Positions 1-10,209 are shown, numbered from the stretch's first letter. The stretch is 64,000 nt of DNA from Pagrus major (GCF_040436345.1 NC_133233.1:9567381-9631380); one strand, 5' to 3'. Program-made: numbers and translations. The notes: generated by a model from the letters alone, not told the origin.

Positions 1-120
1 GTAGGTTAGTGGAGTTTAAGCTGCAAAACATAGTTGGCAATAACACTGTCTAAAGTTGGGATGAGCTGCAAAAATGTTGGATGTGCAAATCTTCATCACC
101 TACAAACCAAAATACCTTTC

Positions 121-173
121 TGCGATGGCCGGGAATCGAACCCGGGCTATGCTCACCACTATACCACCATCGC
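121..173 (-). pseudogene. tRNA-Gly relic lacking the whole anticodon arm
   Basis: On the minus strand this reads GCGATGG, then a D arm with an intact A box (156-166), then the T arm with a perfect B box GGTTCGATTCC (132-142), then CCATCGC and discriminator A. The seven-base acceptor stem is fully paired. Against the 72-nt vertebrate tRNA-Gly(TCC) that I recall, exactly 19 nt are missing: the anticodon stem-loop and variable region. A TTTT terminator follows 8 nt downstream (complement of 109-112). It could still be transcribed by Pol III but cannot decode. Confidence 0.8.
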
Positions 174-237
174 TGTGTGTACCTAGCAATTTTGGCTGCC
201 GACTCAGAACTTTCAACCAGTGTGAGACTTTGACTAA

Positions 238-801
238 TGCTGCATTCCAGTTACATGGGAGACCACTCGCCCAAGTTGCTCTTACGCGAGAACGTGACGT
301 CATTTCCTGGCTTGTAGCACAAATAGCGTTCCCATTTGTCTCGCTACACGACGAGTCGGAAGAACATGGACGCCATCAGGGTAGTAGCAGGCTAGTCATT
401 GTTATTGTTATTGTTAGCTACATTAGCCTCTTTAGCAAACCAGCTCGAAAACAAAACTTTACATTGTATTGCACGCACAGCAAGACCGTGCAATGCATAA
501 ATTGGTGACCGGATTAAAGCAGCAATGTAATCAAATGTGTAAGAGCATTTAAAATCGACATTAAAACGACCAACTTGGTACAAATACAAAGAAAATACAT
601 CAATTACGGGCGCAGCCATCTTTGTTTGATGAGTCGTTTGTCTATCCTCGCTCAACTCGGTGTACTCTCAGGAGCACCGAGTCGGACAGTGGATATTCCG
701 ACCAAAAGGGGGCGTGCCTCGGTGAAATGTCGCGAGACAGCTGCGAGATTTCCCACTTCGCAACTCGGGCGAGTGGTCTCCCATGTAACTGGAATGCAGC
801 A
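238..801 (-). mobile_element. PIF/Harbinger-like MITE, copy 1 (564 bp, TAA target duplication)
   Basis: The terminal inverted repeats are 41 bp with one mismatch (238-278 and 761-801), beginning TGCTGCATTCCAGTTACATG. The element is flanked on both sides by TAA (235-237 and 802-804). A 3-bp TWA duplication is typical of the PIF/Harbinger superfamily. A near-identical copy in reverse orientation lies at 36740-37304, also with TAA on both sides. Strand is given as the direction of the internal open frame. Confidence 0.85.
392..619 (-). pseudogene. 75-codon open frame inside MITE copy 1
   Basis: The frame reads from ATG (complement of 617-619) and begins MAAPVIDVFSLYLY; it ends in an asparagine run made by AAC/AAT repeats. 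The same frame is open in the second MITE copy with three residue differences. It has no motif I recognise. It could be a remnant of a transposase first exon, or an accident in two recently copied sequences. Nothing shows that it is translated. Confidence 0.35.
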
Positions 802-845
802 TAAGATAGGAGAAGAGGAAGTGTGAGGGAAAGAAGGATAAACCA

Positions 846-894
846 TACAGACTATGCTGCAATGAGCTAAGTGACTTCAGAGCTATACAGATGA
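846..894 (+). repeat. 49-bp direct repeat, copy 1 (partner 1062-1110)
   Basis: TACAGACTATGCTGCAATGA and the bases that follow occur twice about 216 bp apart with a single mismatch. Copy 1 abuts the truncated tRNA-Ser at 893-944, so it marks the junction of a local duplication. Confidence 0.9.
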
Positions 895-944
895 GACCCC
901 AATGGATTTCTAGTCCATCGCCTTAACGACTCGGCCACGACAAC
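893..944 (-). pseudogene. tRNA-Ser(AGA) half gene, 3' part missing
   Basis: The minus strand matches the first 50 or so nucleotides of the two complete tRNA-Ser genes (acceptor 5' strand GTTGTCG, D arm, anticodon arm with AGA, start of the variable arm). It then switches to unrelated sequence, the 49-bp direct repeat. The T arm, B box and 3' acceptor strand are missing. The D loop carries GTCGTTAAG instead of GTGGTTAAG. It is not a functional gene. Confidence 0.88.
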
Positions 945-1061
945 CCATATAAACATAAATGTTTTGCCGTCCATGTTAACAGGGGTTAAAGGAAAATCAA
1001 GTTCACAGACATCCAGTGTGTCCAGCCTGTTAGCATTAGCACATCCCATGGCTAATGTGGT

Positions 1062-1110
1062 TACAGACTATGCTGCAATGAGCTAAGTGACTTCAGAGCT
1101 ACACAGATGA
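1062..1110 (+). repeat. 49-bp direct repeat, copy 2 (partner 846-894)
   Basis: This is the second copy of the direct repeat. Here it is followed by about 280 bp of unique sequence (1111-1390) before the intact tRNA-Ser at 1391-1472. I see no gene in 945-1390. Confidence 0.9.
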
Positions 1111-1299
1111 CAGTTCAGAATTCTCTGTAGTCCAGGTTACAGATCTTGTCTGCAAGTACTGAGTCGAAGGTTTAGATTTGCAGCACCATAGCTGCAGTCT
1201 TTTCACTGCACATCCAAGAATACCTTCTGACTGGTGAGGAGCCATAGGCTGCATCCATACTAAAGTAATCGAACGCAGAGTTCTCATGAGAACGTATGC

Positions 1300-1390
1300 A
1301 TCTGGATATTCTGATGCAACCATAGGTACTTTTCCATGTCGTTCAGTAACATGGTGGTCATGGGCATTGGCAGAACCATGCTAAAACACA
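1300..1390 (+). repeat. Duplicated 3' flank of tRNA-Ser copy 1 (partner about 4747-4837)
   Basis: About 90 bp beyond the tRNA 3' end is shared with the other tRNA-Ser, with scattered mismatches and small indels; shared words are CATGGGCATTGGCAGA and TCGTTCAGTAACA. The two tRNA genes therefore arose by a DNA-level duplication and not by retroposition. Confidence 0.88.
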
Positions 1391-1472
1391 CGTTGTCGGC
1401 AGGATTCGAACCTGCGCGGGGAGACCCCAATGGATTTCTAGTCCATCGCCTTAACCACTCGGCCACGACAAC
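1391..1472 (-). tRNA. tRNA-Ser(AGA), copy 1
   Basis: It is 82 nt on the minus strand. The acceptor stem GTTGTCG/CGACAAC pairs fully. The A box is TGGCCGAGTGG. The anticodon loop CTAGAAA gives AGA. It has the long class-II variable arm expected of serine tRNA, a perfect B box (GGTTCGAATCC) and discriminator G. A TTTT Pol III terminator lies 4 nt downstream (complement of 1383-1386). It supplies a serine tRNA that reads UCU/UCC after A34-to-inosine editing. It has a near-identical copy at 4838-4919. Confidence 0.95.
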
Positions 1473-1869
1473 ATATGCAATGACATTGCTTAAGAATTGA
1501 GGAGTACTTCTTCTGGATGGAATTAGGTCCATTTTAAACTGGCAATCACTACCAGTAGTTTGGACGGTCAGAATTTATCCAGTGTAAATTTATATTGTAA
1601 AAGCTACATTTTTTAATTGTAGTCAGATTTCACTTCACAACTGTTAAGTTGTAGTTTAACTATAACATGTTAGTCATATAAAGTAAAGGAAAAAGACTAA
1701 GCACTTATACAATGTTGTCTCCACTCACTGTGAGAGTCTGAAACACTCTATTTAGACTTTCTGTTTCTTAGCATGCTTTTTTCCAACTATTCTGTCACTG
1801 TAATACTTTGACTGTTTTTTCTCTATTTACTTTATCTGGATGCCTGTTTGACTGAACACAGTCAATGTC
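1473..1869. other. No feature recognised
   Basis: AT-rich spacer between the tRNA-Ser and tRNA-Ala genes. I see no gene or repeat. Confidence 0.7.
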
Positions 1870-1878
1870 AAAACCACA

Positions 1879-1950
1879 TGGAGATGCCGGGGATTGAACC
1901 CGGGGCCTCATACATGCAAAGCATGCGCTCTACCACTGAGCTACATCCCC
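1879..1950 (-). tRNA. tRNA-Ala(TGC)
   Basis: It is 72 nt on the minus strand. The acceptor stem GGGGATG pairs with CATCTCC and includes the G3:U70 wobble that marks alanine tRNAs. The A box is TAGCTCAGTGG. The anticodon stem CATGC/GTATG closes the loop TTTGCAT, anticodon TGC. The B box is GGTTCAATCCC, with an allowed A where G is more usual. The discriminator is A. A TTTT terminator follows 5 nt downstream (complement of 1870-1873). All four arms fold, so it should be functional. Confidence 0.94.
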
Positions 1951-2570
1951 ATATAGCCATCCCCCATGTACCCATGCTAACAGTCATAACACTTCAGCTC
2001 CATGTGCCTGAAGTATGATTTAAATTTTCTATTTGCTGTACTTGCGCCTACCTTCCTTACCTTGATATAGTCACAAAATATGGAGAAAGACTGTCGTTGA
2101 ACATATCTTCAACTAACATTGAATACACACACTATACTGCAAAAAACTAAATGACTCAACAACTAACAGAGTGGATACTTTATGTAAGTGTAGACCAGGA
2201 TGATTAAAGCAGACCCTGTAGATCAGCTTATAGATTCTGCAGATCTACACAGATTTTGAGGAAGTTTGCTAAAAGGCGATATGTTTGCTGCTTAAGTATT
2301 TCTACTGTTTAGCTCATCAAGATTAAAATGACTGTTTACAAGATGATTTTACACAGTTGTAAAATCTTGGGTCAAAGTATTACAAACTGCTATGCAGTGG
2401 TTTGGTGTCTAACAAGCCTTCAAACTCACACATTAAGTGAATTACCTTATTTATATTACATTGTATTAGTCTCTGTAGAAATGTACCAACACCAAGACAG
2501 CCCTTTGCATTGTTTAAATTACCTAGTCAGAAAAAAACTCACCATCATTAATCAATAGCCCCATTCATAC
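1951..2570. other. No feature recognised
   Basis: AT-rich non-coding spacer. The longest frame (2328-2558, 76 codons) has no family resemblance and is treated as chance. Confidence 0.65.
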
Positions 2571-2681
2571 TGTCCTTTCAGTTCGGGAATCATGCGCCGA
2601 TTCTCCACATCGTCGTCTGTGTGAAACTTACAGATGCGGAGAGGGGGACAGTTTTGCTACAGCTCTGATCCGCCTCCAGAG
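2571..2681. repeat. Left part of an older repeat split by the hAT insertion (right part 3316-3430)
   Basis: Sequences left and right of the hAT element look like one unit once the insert and one TSD copy are removed (CTCCAGAG then GTAGTATCAG). The outer ends carry CCCATTCAT (left) and GCATGAATGG (right), which are complementary over several bases. I recall similar sequence as a fish repeat but cannot name it. Confidence 0.45.
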
Positions 2682-2790
2682 CTGGGTTTCCGTTGTCCGG
2701 TAATTACCGGACTTTGACCGTTAAAATTTGCCGAAGTCCGGTATTTTCAAACCCCGCCGGTCAAAATGACCGGTGAAAATATTCCCTCAT

Positions 2791-2885
2791 AAAAAAAATA
2801 TATATATATATACACATAAAAATAATAATAATAACAATAATAAAAACAGACAGACAGACACACACACACACACACACACACACAC
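2791..2885 (+). repeat. Compound microsatellite (A, TA, AAT, CAGA, CA)
   Basis: Successive short tandem runs lie inside the hAT element: an A-run, TA, AAT, CAGA, and about 14 CA units. Confidence 0.95.
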
Positions 2886-3018
2886 GAAGTGCCCGCGATG
2901 TGTGGAACGAACATTTTTCTATTTTCATGCGGAACAAAATTTGTAGCACTTGTTTATTCAGTCTTGCAAAGCACGCAGTACCTACAATAAAAACAACAAC
3001 GTGAGCGGGACAGGAGAA

Positions 3019-3228
3019 ATGTCGAAGCAGGCTAACTTAAAAAACTATTTTCTGAAACAAAACGTTCGTTCAAAGGAGACGGATGAGGCTGAAATCACGG
3101 AGGCGGCGGCAGGTGATGAGCCTTCCGCTGAGAAGAAAAAAAAATCTCGATTGTTCCGGCCTGAATGGAGAGAGAAATATCCCTGGCTGAGGTATGAAGT
3201 TAAAAAAAAATTTAAAAATAAATTCTGA
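3019..3228 (+). pseudogene. hAT transposase N-terminal remnant
   Basis: From the ATG at 3019 the frame reads MSKQANLKNYF, a lysine/glutamate-rich linker, then RPEWREKYPWLRYE and a lysine-rich end. The W-x-KYPWL-Y pattern is known from the start of the TTF/BED-like zinc finger in hAT-derived proteins such as ZNF862. The cysteines of the finger and the whole catalytic domain are absent: the frame stops where the zinc-binding part should begin. It is an internal-deletion derivative with no transposase function. An upstream TTG-initiated extension (from 2950) is probably untranslated. Confidence 0.7.
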
Positions 3229-3323
3229 TTGACCGGAATTTCAAACATTTGTCCGGTAAATTGAAACCCTGCCGGTCACGTTGACCAGTACGAATTTTTT
3301 CTAGCGGAAACGCTGCTCCAGAG

Positions 3324-4745
3324 GTAGTATCAGAGTCGCAGCAGAGGCGGGACGGCATCTGCATGAATGGAAAAGCCAGAGGCACAGATCAGGGGTGTGT
3401 CGGTCTGATGGTGTTCACAGTCTGATAACTAAACAGATCCTTCACTCATCAAATAAAAGTAATAAAGTAATCGTTCTACACATTCATAAAAAGATTTACA
3501 ATGTCACATCTGCATGGATTAAAGCAAAAAAAATCTTTTGACTGAAATGTTTTTTCCAGCTGTAGCCAAGTCATATTCCCAATTTGTAATTTGTGAAACA
3601 TGTTACAGGGCATTTTACTTGACACATGCTAAAAAAATAAGATAAGATTTACAGCCTCACCCCACACCATGTTCTCTAATGCAGACATCAAGTTTAAATA
3701 TTTGACCAACAGTGTTTTACAGGAGGATGATCTGAACAGCTATTCTACTCACACTTAAAATGTTTTTTGTCTTTTCAATGTAATTTTCAATCTATGAAAT
3801 CAATCTGTGCCTTTTTTTTGCCAAGCTTCTCTCAAGATTTACTCTTTCAAATAATCAACCATCTACAGAACTTTTCAGTACGCTATTTTTCTACTTCTTC
3901 TCATCATCATTATCATTAATTATTATTATTAATAATATTGTTTAAAGTGAGCCTCTTATCATTTAACAGAAAAATACATCATACAAACAGCAACTTTTGC
4001 AGCCTTGTCAGTCTGATGGTGAGTTATCACCTTTCTGTCATCATTAACATACTGTTAGTAATCAAAGAAGCTCTGAGGCTTTGTTCTATATGTTATAATA
4101 CGAGATTTAAGCATTGAGCTACAATCAGGCTACATTCATGATTCTGTACAGTCAAACTAACCAAAAGCTTCTTATTGATCATCATTATAAAGTTTCAGGG
4201 CGTTCCTGTAACCATGGTAACTCACAGTGCCAGAGGGGAGGGAGAGATGCTGAATGAAGCCGTTTACACAGATACACTGCAGACAAAGTCCAGACTATAG
4301 TTGTTATTTCACACATATAGCACACAACAGGAGTTCTCACGTGCTGACTAAACTCAATTGATAACGTAGCAGCGCGACGAGTCCTTGCTAGCTAAGCAGC
4401 TAAACTTTAGCGCCGCTCCGTGTTGAGATCCCGCCCTGTGTGGGTCACTACACTGTCATTGGTCAGGTGCGCACACGCTGTTAACGATACAATTGGCTGT
4501 AGAGTGTGACAATCTGTCAATAAAAATCAGCCAACACTTGTTCTCCTCCGATCTACATTGATCTCACAAGTCGCCTCTGTGAAGTTTGAATGACGGAAAT
4601 CCGTCGTAGCGACGGGGAACTTTAATCCATGCATCTGTATATATGTAATAAAGGGTGAGTAATTAAATCTGTGATGTCTGGAGAAGTCTATTTCAAGCAG
4701 TTTTGACAGCGTTCAGCATTCAGCATTTTGCACGCATGCATATTC
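3324..4745. other. No gene recognised; CpG-containing stretch near 4340-4630
   Basis: The first 100 bases are the right half of the split repeat. 3430-4340 is AT-rich and unrecognised. 4340-4630 has more CpG dinucleotides and inverted CCAAT motifs (CATTGGTCAG near 4457, CAATTGGCTG near 4491), which could be a small promoter or another old repeat. No exon is visible beside it. Confidence 0.5.
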
Positions 4746-4746
4746 C

Positions 4747-4837
4747 ACAGGCTGGATATTGGATGCAGCCATAGGTAAACTTTTCCAGATCGTTCAGTAA
4801 CACGGCGGTCATGGGCATTGGCAGACACTAAAACTCA
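4747..4837 (+). repeat. Duplicated 3' flank of tRNA-Ser copy 2 (partner 1300-1390)
   Basis: This is the second copy of the roughly 90-bp flank described at 1300-1390. The similarity ends near 4745, which sets one edge of the duplicated segment. Confidence 0.88.
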
Positions 4838-4919
4838 CGTTGTCGGCAGGATTCGAACCTGCGCGGGGAGACCCCAATGGATTTCTAGTCCATCGCCTTA
4901 ACCACTCGGCCACGACAAC
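4838..4919 (-). tRNA. tRNA-Ser(AGA), copy 2
   Basis: It is 82 nt and, as far as I can compare by eye, identical to the gene at 1391-1472 over the whole mature sequence. The anticodon is AGA, the variable arm is long, and the A and B boxes are intact. A TTTT terminator lies 4 nt downstream (complement of 4830-4833). Conservation of the tRNA while its flank has drifted points to a functional gene or recent gene conversion. Confidence 0.95.
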
Positions 4920-6458
4920 CTATAGAGAAGAGAAACCTGCACTGAATCCTCACACATCTTGGTTAGAAGACAAGACAGCACAGACTCATGGCAGTACAGG
5001 GAAAATTGCTGTTTTGAATGATAAGTCACTGTGTGAAAAGGGCTAGCAGTAAGTGTATAGTTAAGCTCTAGTTAATAGTTATTTTAGTGTTAAACTTTAG
5101 AAACCATTTATTAAGCAATCATTAGTTGCAACTGATGTTTAAAAACCTTTAAACCGCTTAACAAATGGTTTATAAAGCATTTCATTCTGTGTTATCAGTG
5201 AAGTAACTATTAAGTAATGTTTAATTAGCTATAAATGTATCATTTATTAATGATGATTATTATAAAGTGAACTGTTTAAGGTCTAACTGAAGCAGCCATC
5301 ATGCTTCTCCGTACATCTCTCTATTTATGTAACTGTTCGTTCTTAAGTTTTAAAATATTATTTCTGTCAGTTTTCAGTTTTCTCTGATGAATGTCTTTAT
5401 GTGCTTCAAACTGTAACACTTTCCTCCATCCACTCAGGCATTTCCTCCCACAAGTTAAACTTTCACTACAAGTGATGAAACATCTTCTTGTTGGTGCTGT
5501 GGTGAGAAATAGAAGATCTCAATGACACATAAGACCATTTATTTAGCATAAATCTTGCATAGCCCCTAAATGTGCAGCCAAACTTCGGCACGCTGCGACA
5601 CCAACCAGATGATGTATGGATCACAAACTGTATTTACCATCTAAATTGCTTCTCCACAATGCCAAGATGATGACAAAGATTAATCGGCTAAAGACCTAAA
5701 TCTTCCCCCCCTTCAATATGGTGGCACATCTCAGGCCACACGTTTCCAACTTAAAGGCAGCATTTGTATTCCTGAGGAGATGCTCTGCTTTATGATATTA
5801 CCGCCAGGAGACTGCGAGCAGGGGCCCTCGTCTCCATGTGTGGGCTCCAATTCAACCATCATCCATTTCCCCCACTATCTTTTTATCATTACACAGTCTA
5901 ATAAATGTGCTGTGTGCTCTGTGATGCTGCATCATACATCAGACAAAGTGACCCGGGTCAGTGCATCGCCAACCACCAAGGTTACCCTCTCTTCCTCTCA
6001 CTTTCACCTGCTGTTGCCGAGAGAGGAAGAATATTTTTCATCTTTTGTCAGTTGGAAATTTTCTCTGACAAAGTAATAACCTCTTCCGTGTCCCCTTTGA
6101 ATGTCTAACAATGTGTCTTCTAAAGAAAACGACAAAGGTGTGCAAGCCACAGGGGTTGCGACGTGGTTGTTTTGATCCGGCAGGTCGCCATTGACGAGTG
6201 CACTTCAATCGAAGCAGCAGGTTGTTCTTCCCGCTGTGGCTGTTTTATACCAGGTTATGAGAGGATTCTTTAGTTGCCCACATCAAACACAAACAGCATA
6301 ATATCACAGCGTTGTGGCGCTCGAATGTGTACGTGTGAAAAAGGTATCTGTGCTGAGGTGAGCCGTGCAACCTGCATGCTCTCCTGCAGATGGAGGATTA
6401 AAGAACTTTCAAACTGGAGGCCAGCCAGTACATTTTGGTTTACCAGCGCCTTGCCAGA
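4920..6458. other. No feature recognised
   Basis: Non-coding, AT-rich to about 5700. 5760-6250 is more balanced in composition and contains a 98-codon frame (5780-6076) without family resemblance. Confidence 0.6.
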
Positions 6459-6485
6459 ACACACACACACACACAAATACACACA
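6459..6485 (+). repeat. (CA)n microsatellite
   Basis: A run of ACACAC units interrupted once by AAAT. Confidence 0.95.
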
Positions 6486-7659
6486 GTTGGTCATTTCAGC
6501 GTGAGATTGTGTGATTTTTCAACACATGCGATCCAGGCTTGGCAGCGCATGTCCGGCTGTCTCCCAGCGATCACTCATCTGAGGCGAGAAAATCAGCAGT
6601 GGCCCCAGAAACTTGACGCGCTGATTGGAGCCAGATTGGAACAAGGCCTCCAAATCAAAGGGACATGCTCAGCTACATTGTTGAGTCGAACGAGCCTATT
6701 ACAGCCCGGGATTAACTATCCCACAAAGCGGTCACAATGAAAGACCTCCCTATCTCTGTCTTTAAAAAGAAAAAAAAAGAGCTGCAAAGAGGAAGAGTCG
6801 CATGACACAAAAAACAGCACAAACCAACACACAACCACCACCAGCACTCCCAGCTGTTACAATGGCACCTCAGAGGAAGAGCAACCAGAAGCAAAGACGG
6901 CTTGATGTATGGGCGCTTTGAGATATGTCCACTTTCTCTTTTTAATCTGCCAGACGTTCCGTAGGGGATGGGAATGAATAGTCTGTATGTGTGTGTTAAA
7001 AGGTGGGGGTGCACTACTCCCATGGGAAAGGGTAATGACTGTGCCACTAATAGAGAATCATTATAAACAACTTTAGCAGATCAAAAGAAAAGATGTATTC
7101 ATTGAAGTCCGAGGACGCAAAAGGATGACCAGTACATCAGCGTCCCTTTCAACAGCTGTCCTTTGTGCTCTGTCTCTACCGAGCAAGGCAACACGATGTC
7201 TCCCACAACCTTATAAATGTCAAAAACCTGGGTTTAACGGTGAGCCTGTTAACTTTTATAGGTGTGTGTAAGATCACGTCCAATAAATTACGATAAACTG
7301 AGTTTGCATCAGGTGCACGGAGCCTTACATGGAATGATGGCATCCGTTTGTTTTTTTCCGAGAAGGCGCTGTTTATGGAAGCCGGGCAAGTGAAGGTCGA
7401 GCCTTTAATGTGACTCGGATACAAAGACTATGAGACACGCAGGATGTATTAAAGAAAAGATCTAGTAAATATGAGTGTAAATACAAAGGTGATGCTACAG
7501 ATTATCCAAAATGACAAAAGCAAAATACCATGTTATTAAAGTCAAACTGAAAATTCAACTCTCATCACTTTTTGTGTTAGGAAATATAAACTAGAATGAT
7601 CGTGCAGCTATTGTGCACATCTTTAAAAGGACGATAAGAATTGTTTTTGGACATTTTTA
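6486..7659. other. No gene recognised
   Basis: Non-coding. A purine/A-rich patch lies near 6760-6790. Base composition is balanced and repeats are few. No motif supports a gene. Confidence 0.6.
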
Positions 7660-7860
7660 AGCCTGGTTTGACCATTTGGAAATGGCTGACTGACATTTAA
7701 GAGCCTATGTTGCAAGCAGACCAAGCAGCGACCTCCAGGGCTGAAAAATGAAGCCAACATAGAAGTGCAGAAAACTTCAGTTCTTTGAAAGGCCAGTTGA
7801 GGCTAGCTCCAAAATGAGTCAATCCCTATAGACCCCATGATGAAATGTAATTTACAGTAG
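7660..7860 (+). repeat. Probable interspersed repeat (recalled fish family)
   Basis: The end of this block (GGCTAGCTCCAAAATGAGTCAATCCCTATAGACCCC, about 7800-7836) is a sequence I remember as recurring in fish genomes. No second copy is found in the window, so the call rests on memory only. Confidence 0.4.
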
Positions 7861-10190
7861 AAATAAACATGTTGATAGCATGCGTTGCATGGGACCTTAT
7901 TTCAGAAATAAATTGTGAAGTAATTAATTAATACAGGTGGACAAACGTAATTTTGATCCCAGTTGAATTGTGCCATGAATAACACATATGGTGTTTGTCA
8001 ATTTAAAAGATCATTTTGCAAGTCAAGAAAGTCACAGTTTGGTCCTAAAATACCATTTTGTTCTGTGTAAAACTGCTCGGTGTACTACATCGGCTCACTC
8101 AATATACTGTATGTCACCAACTCCAACATGGTTGTCACCTTGGCACAGTAAAATAATTAAAAAGGGGGGAAAACACAAGTCCATATTGGCAGTTATGTAA
8201 AAGGAGTTTCAAGTTCCCTTAATTCAAATGCACATTGAACTCAGTGGGCCCACGCTCATTCACTACACACCTAAACCGGCATATAATAACATATATACCG
8301 GCTAAGGCCTGATGTGAAACCTGGGAGCAGTGAGGCCCAAAATGTATGGCTCACTCAAATGAGCTAAATAAAAGTGTGGTACCTTATTCCAGCGTTCTAG
8401 GTCCAGTCTCTGGTGAACAAAGGGGCAGCTAGGTGTCCTCAGCAGCTGTGGAGACTGTAGCTTTAACCAGTCTCTGGTCTCGTGATGAACAAGATGGCAC
8501 ACAGGTGTCCAGCGACAGCGTTGTCTCCTCCAGCGAAGTGCACTGAGCTTTAAGTTGATACTATAATGTCAGCTCAAAGCAGTCTCTGATGAATCTTCAG
8601 GGTTTCCACGCCAGAAACGACGAACTAACGCCTTTGTCGTAAGCTGGGTTAGCTAAACAGTGGCTAAGAGTCCATTCACTTTGCTAATGAATGCTAACAA
8701 CATACACTCGCTATGCTAATGAGCTAACAAACACGTGAAGCTAATGCACACAGGTGAACAACTGTAGGACACACTTCGAGTAGAAACATCTTTAGCTGCT
8801 CACAGAAGCATGTAGCATGAGTATCTTGACACGGACTCACAAGTAGAAAGTCTGAGACATCAACTACACACTTGTTGCGTAAACTCTTCACGGTCTTTTT
8901 CTCCGTTGCGATTTGTTATCCGACAAGCTACACAAACTTAGCTCAGACTCTTACATCCTGTTACTGCCCACCTGTCCATCAACCACCTCAACCAATGAAT
9001 GATCAGAATTGCTCTTGTTCACAATTACCACTTCCTTTTACATCCATGAGCTCTTCAAAATAAAACACAATATTTATAACAATGCCTCTGCATCTTTTTA
9101 AATGTAGATATTACATCGTACCCTTTTAATCATCCATGAAATAGCTTTTATAATGTACCTTTAAACCATTTTAACATTTTTATCCTGATGTAATATTTAA
9201 CCTTTCCTGTATGTTTTTTAACAAAGTCACCTACCTTTATCTCAACATCATTTTTATTACAATGTAGGGTAATTTTGACCTGGTTACAGTTATTTTGATT
9301 AAAAACCTACAACTTTCACGACTGTAATTTATCTTTTAAATTGACAAACATCATATGTGTAACACATGGCACAGTTCAGACGAGATTAAAAAAATCATTC
9401 ATCTCTTGCCATTCACTGCCATACATATTTCTTTATGAATTAAGGTCCCACGATGGTTCACCCGAAAGGCTTGACTCAGCCTCTCTATGGGTGATGTCAC
9501 AAAGTCTAGTTTCATTCAGGTACAGTCTCTACCAGACGCATTGACTATTAACATTTTACCCTTTTTCACCAATTCTACGTTGGGTTGGTAATTAACCATT
9601 ATCAAGCAAGACGTCTTTTCCTTCACAACTTTCAACATTTATCAGGATTCTTTGTGTTTCCATTTGGACGTACCACTGATTTGTACTAAAATCACTTTTT
9701 CTTGATGTCCACAGCAGCTCCCACATACTTGGTGTTGTGTTCGTCCCACATTGTACAAAGGGGGGTTCTTGCTAGTGGTGACATTAAATCACCAGACTGT
9801 CAAAACTCACAACAGTGGGGGTGCCGCAGCACTTTGTGTGATACTCTGAGATTCAAATTCCACCACAGTTTAAGTAACATACCAACAAATGTATCAAATC
9901 CTGAAATCACGGATGAGGCAAAGCAACCGCTAAAAATCTGGGCCCCCAGCTGGTTAACTGCCTGTGTGGCCATTGGAATTTCAGTAGCACTTTTATTGCA
10001 CACCCATGATCCAATTACCAGGACTGACATCATCAGTTGGAAACAGTAATTCACTACCATCAGTGAACCCCAAGTAGTCGCACCACAGCAGCAGAAAAAT
10101 ACATACAATTAAAATGTCTTCTTGGTAAGTTTTTGACCAAAGTACACCAGTCAGAATAAAAAACAAATGATTTACAGTGTGTGTAGTGTA
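7861..10190. other. No gene recognised; a CpG-poor block with possible repeat at 8290-8830
   Basis: 8290-8830 has the GCTAAC/GCTAAT word repetition of many fish repeats (several copies near 8640-8730). Frames in this stretch are short and unrelated to known proteins. The 102- and 115-codon frames near 9700-10108 overlap on opposite strands and have no family resemblance. Confidence 0.55.
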
Positions 10191-10209
10191 AATATATAAA
10201 TATATATAT

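Larger units (their letters stand above)
2682..3315 (+). mobile_element. Non-autonomous hAT-type transposon, 634 bp
   Basis: A perfect 8-bp target duplication CTCCAGAG (2674-2681 and 3316-3323) is the hAT hallmark. The ends CTGGGTTTCCG and CGGAAACGCTG are inverted repeats with two mismatches; the canonical hAT start CAG is mutated to CTG on the left. Both sub-terminal regions carry many CCGGTAA / CCGGTCA motifs in opposite orientation. Inside are a compound microsatellite (2791-2885) and a transposase N-terminal remnant (3019-3228). Confidence 0.88.

Noticed and set aside
2950-3228. Functional host gene encoding a 92-residue lysine-rich protein
   Set aside because: The frame lies inside a hAT element bounded by target duplications and matches only the start of hAT transposases, so it is a transposon relic.
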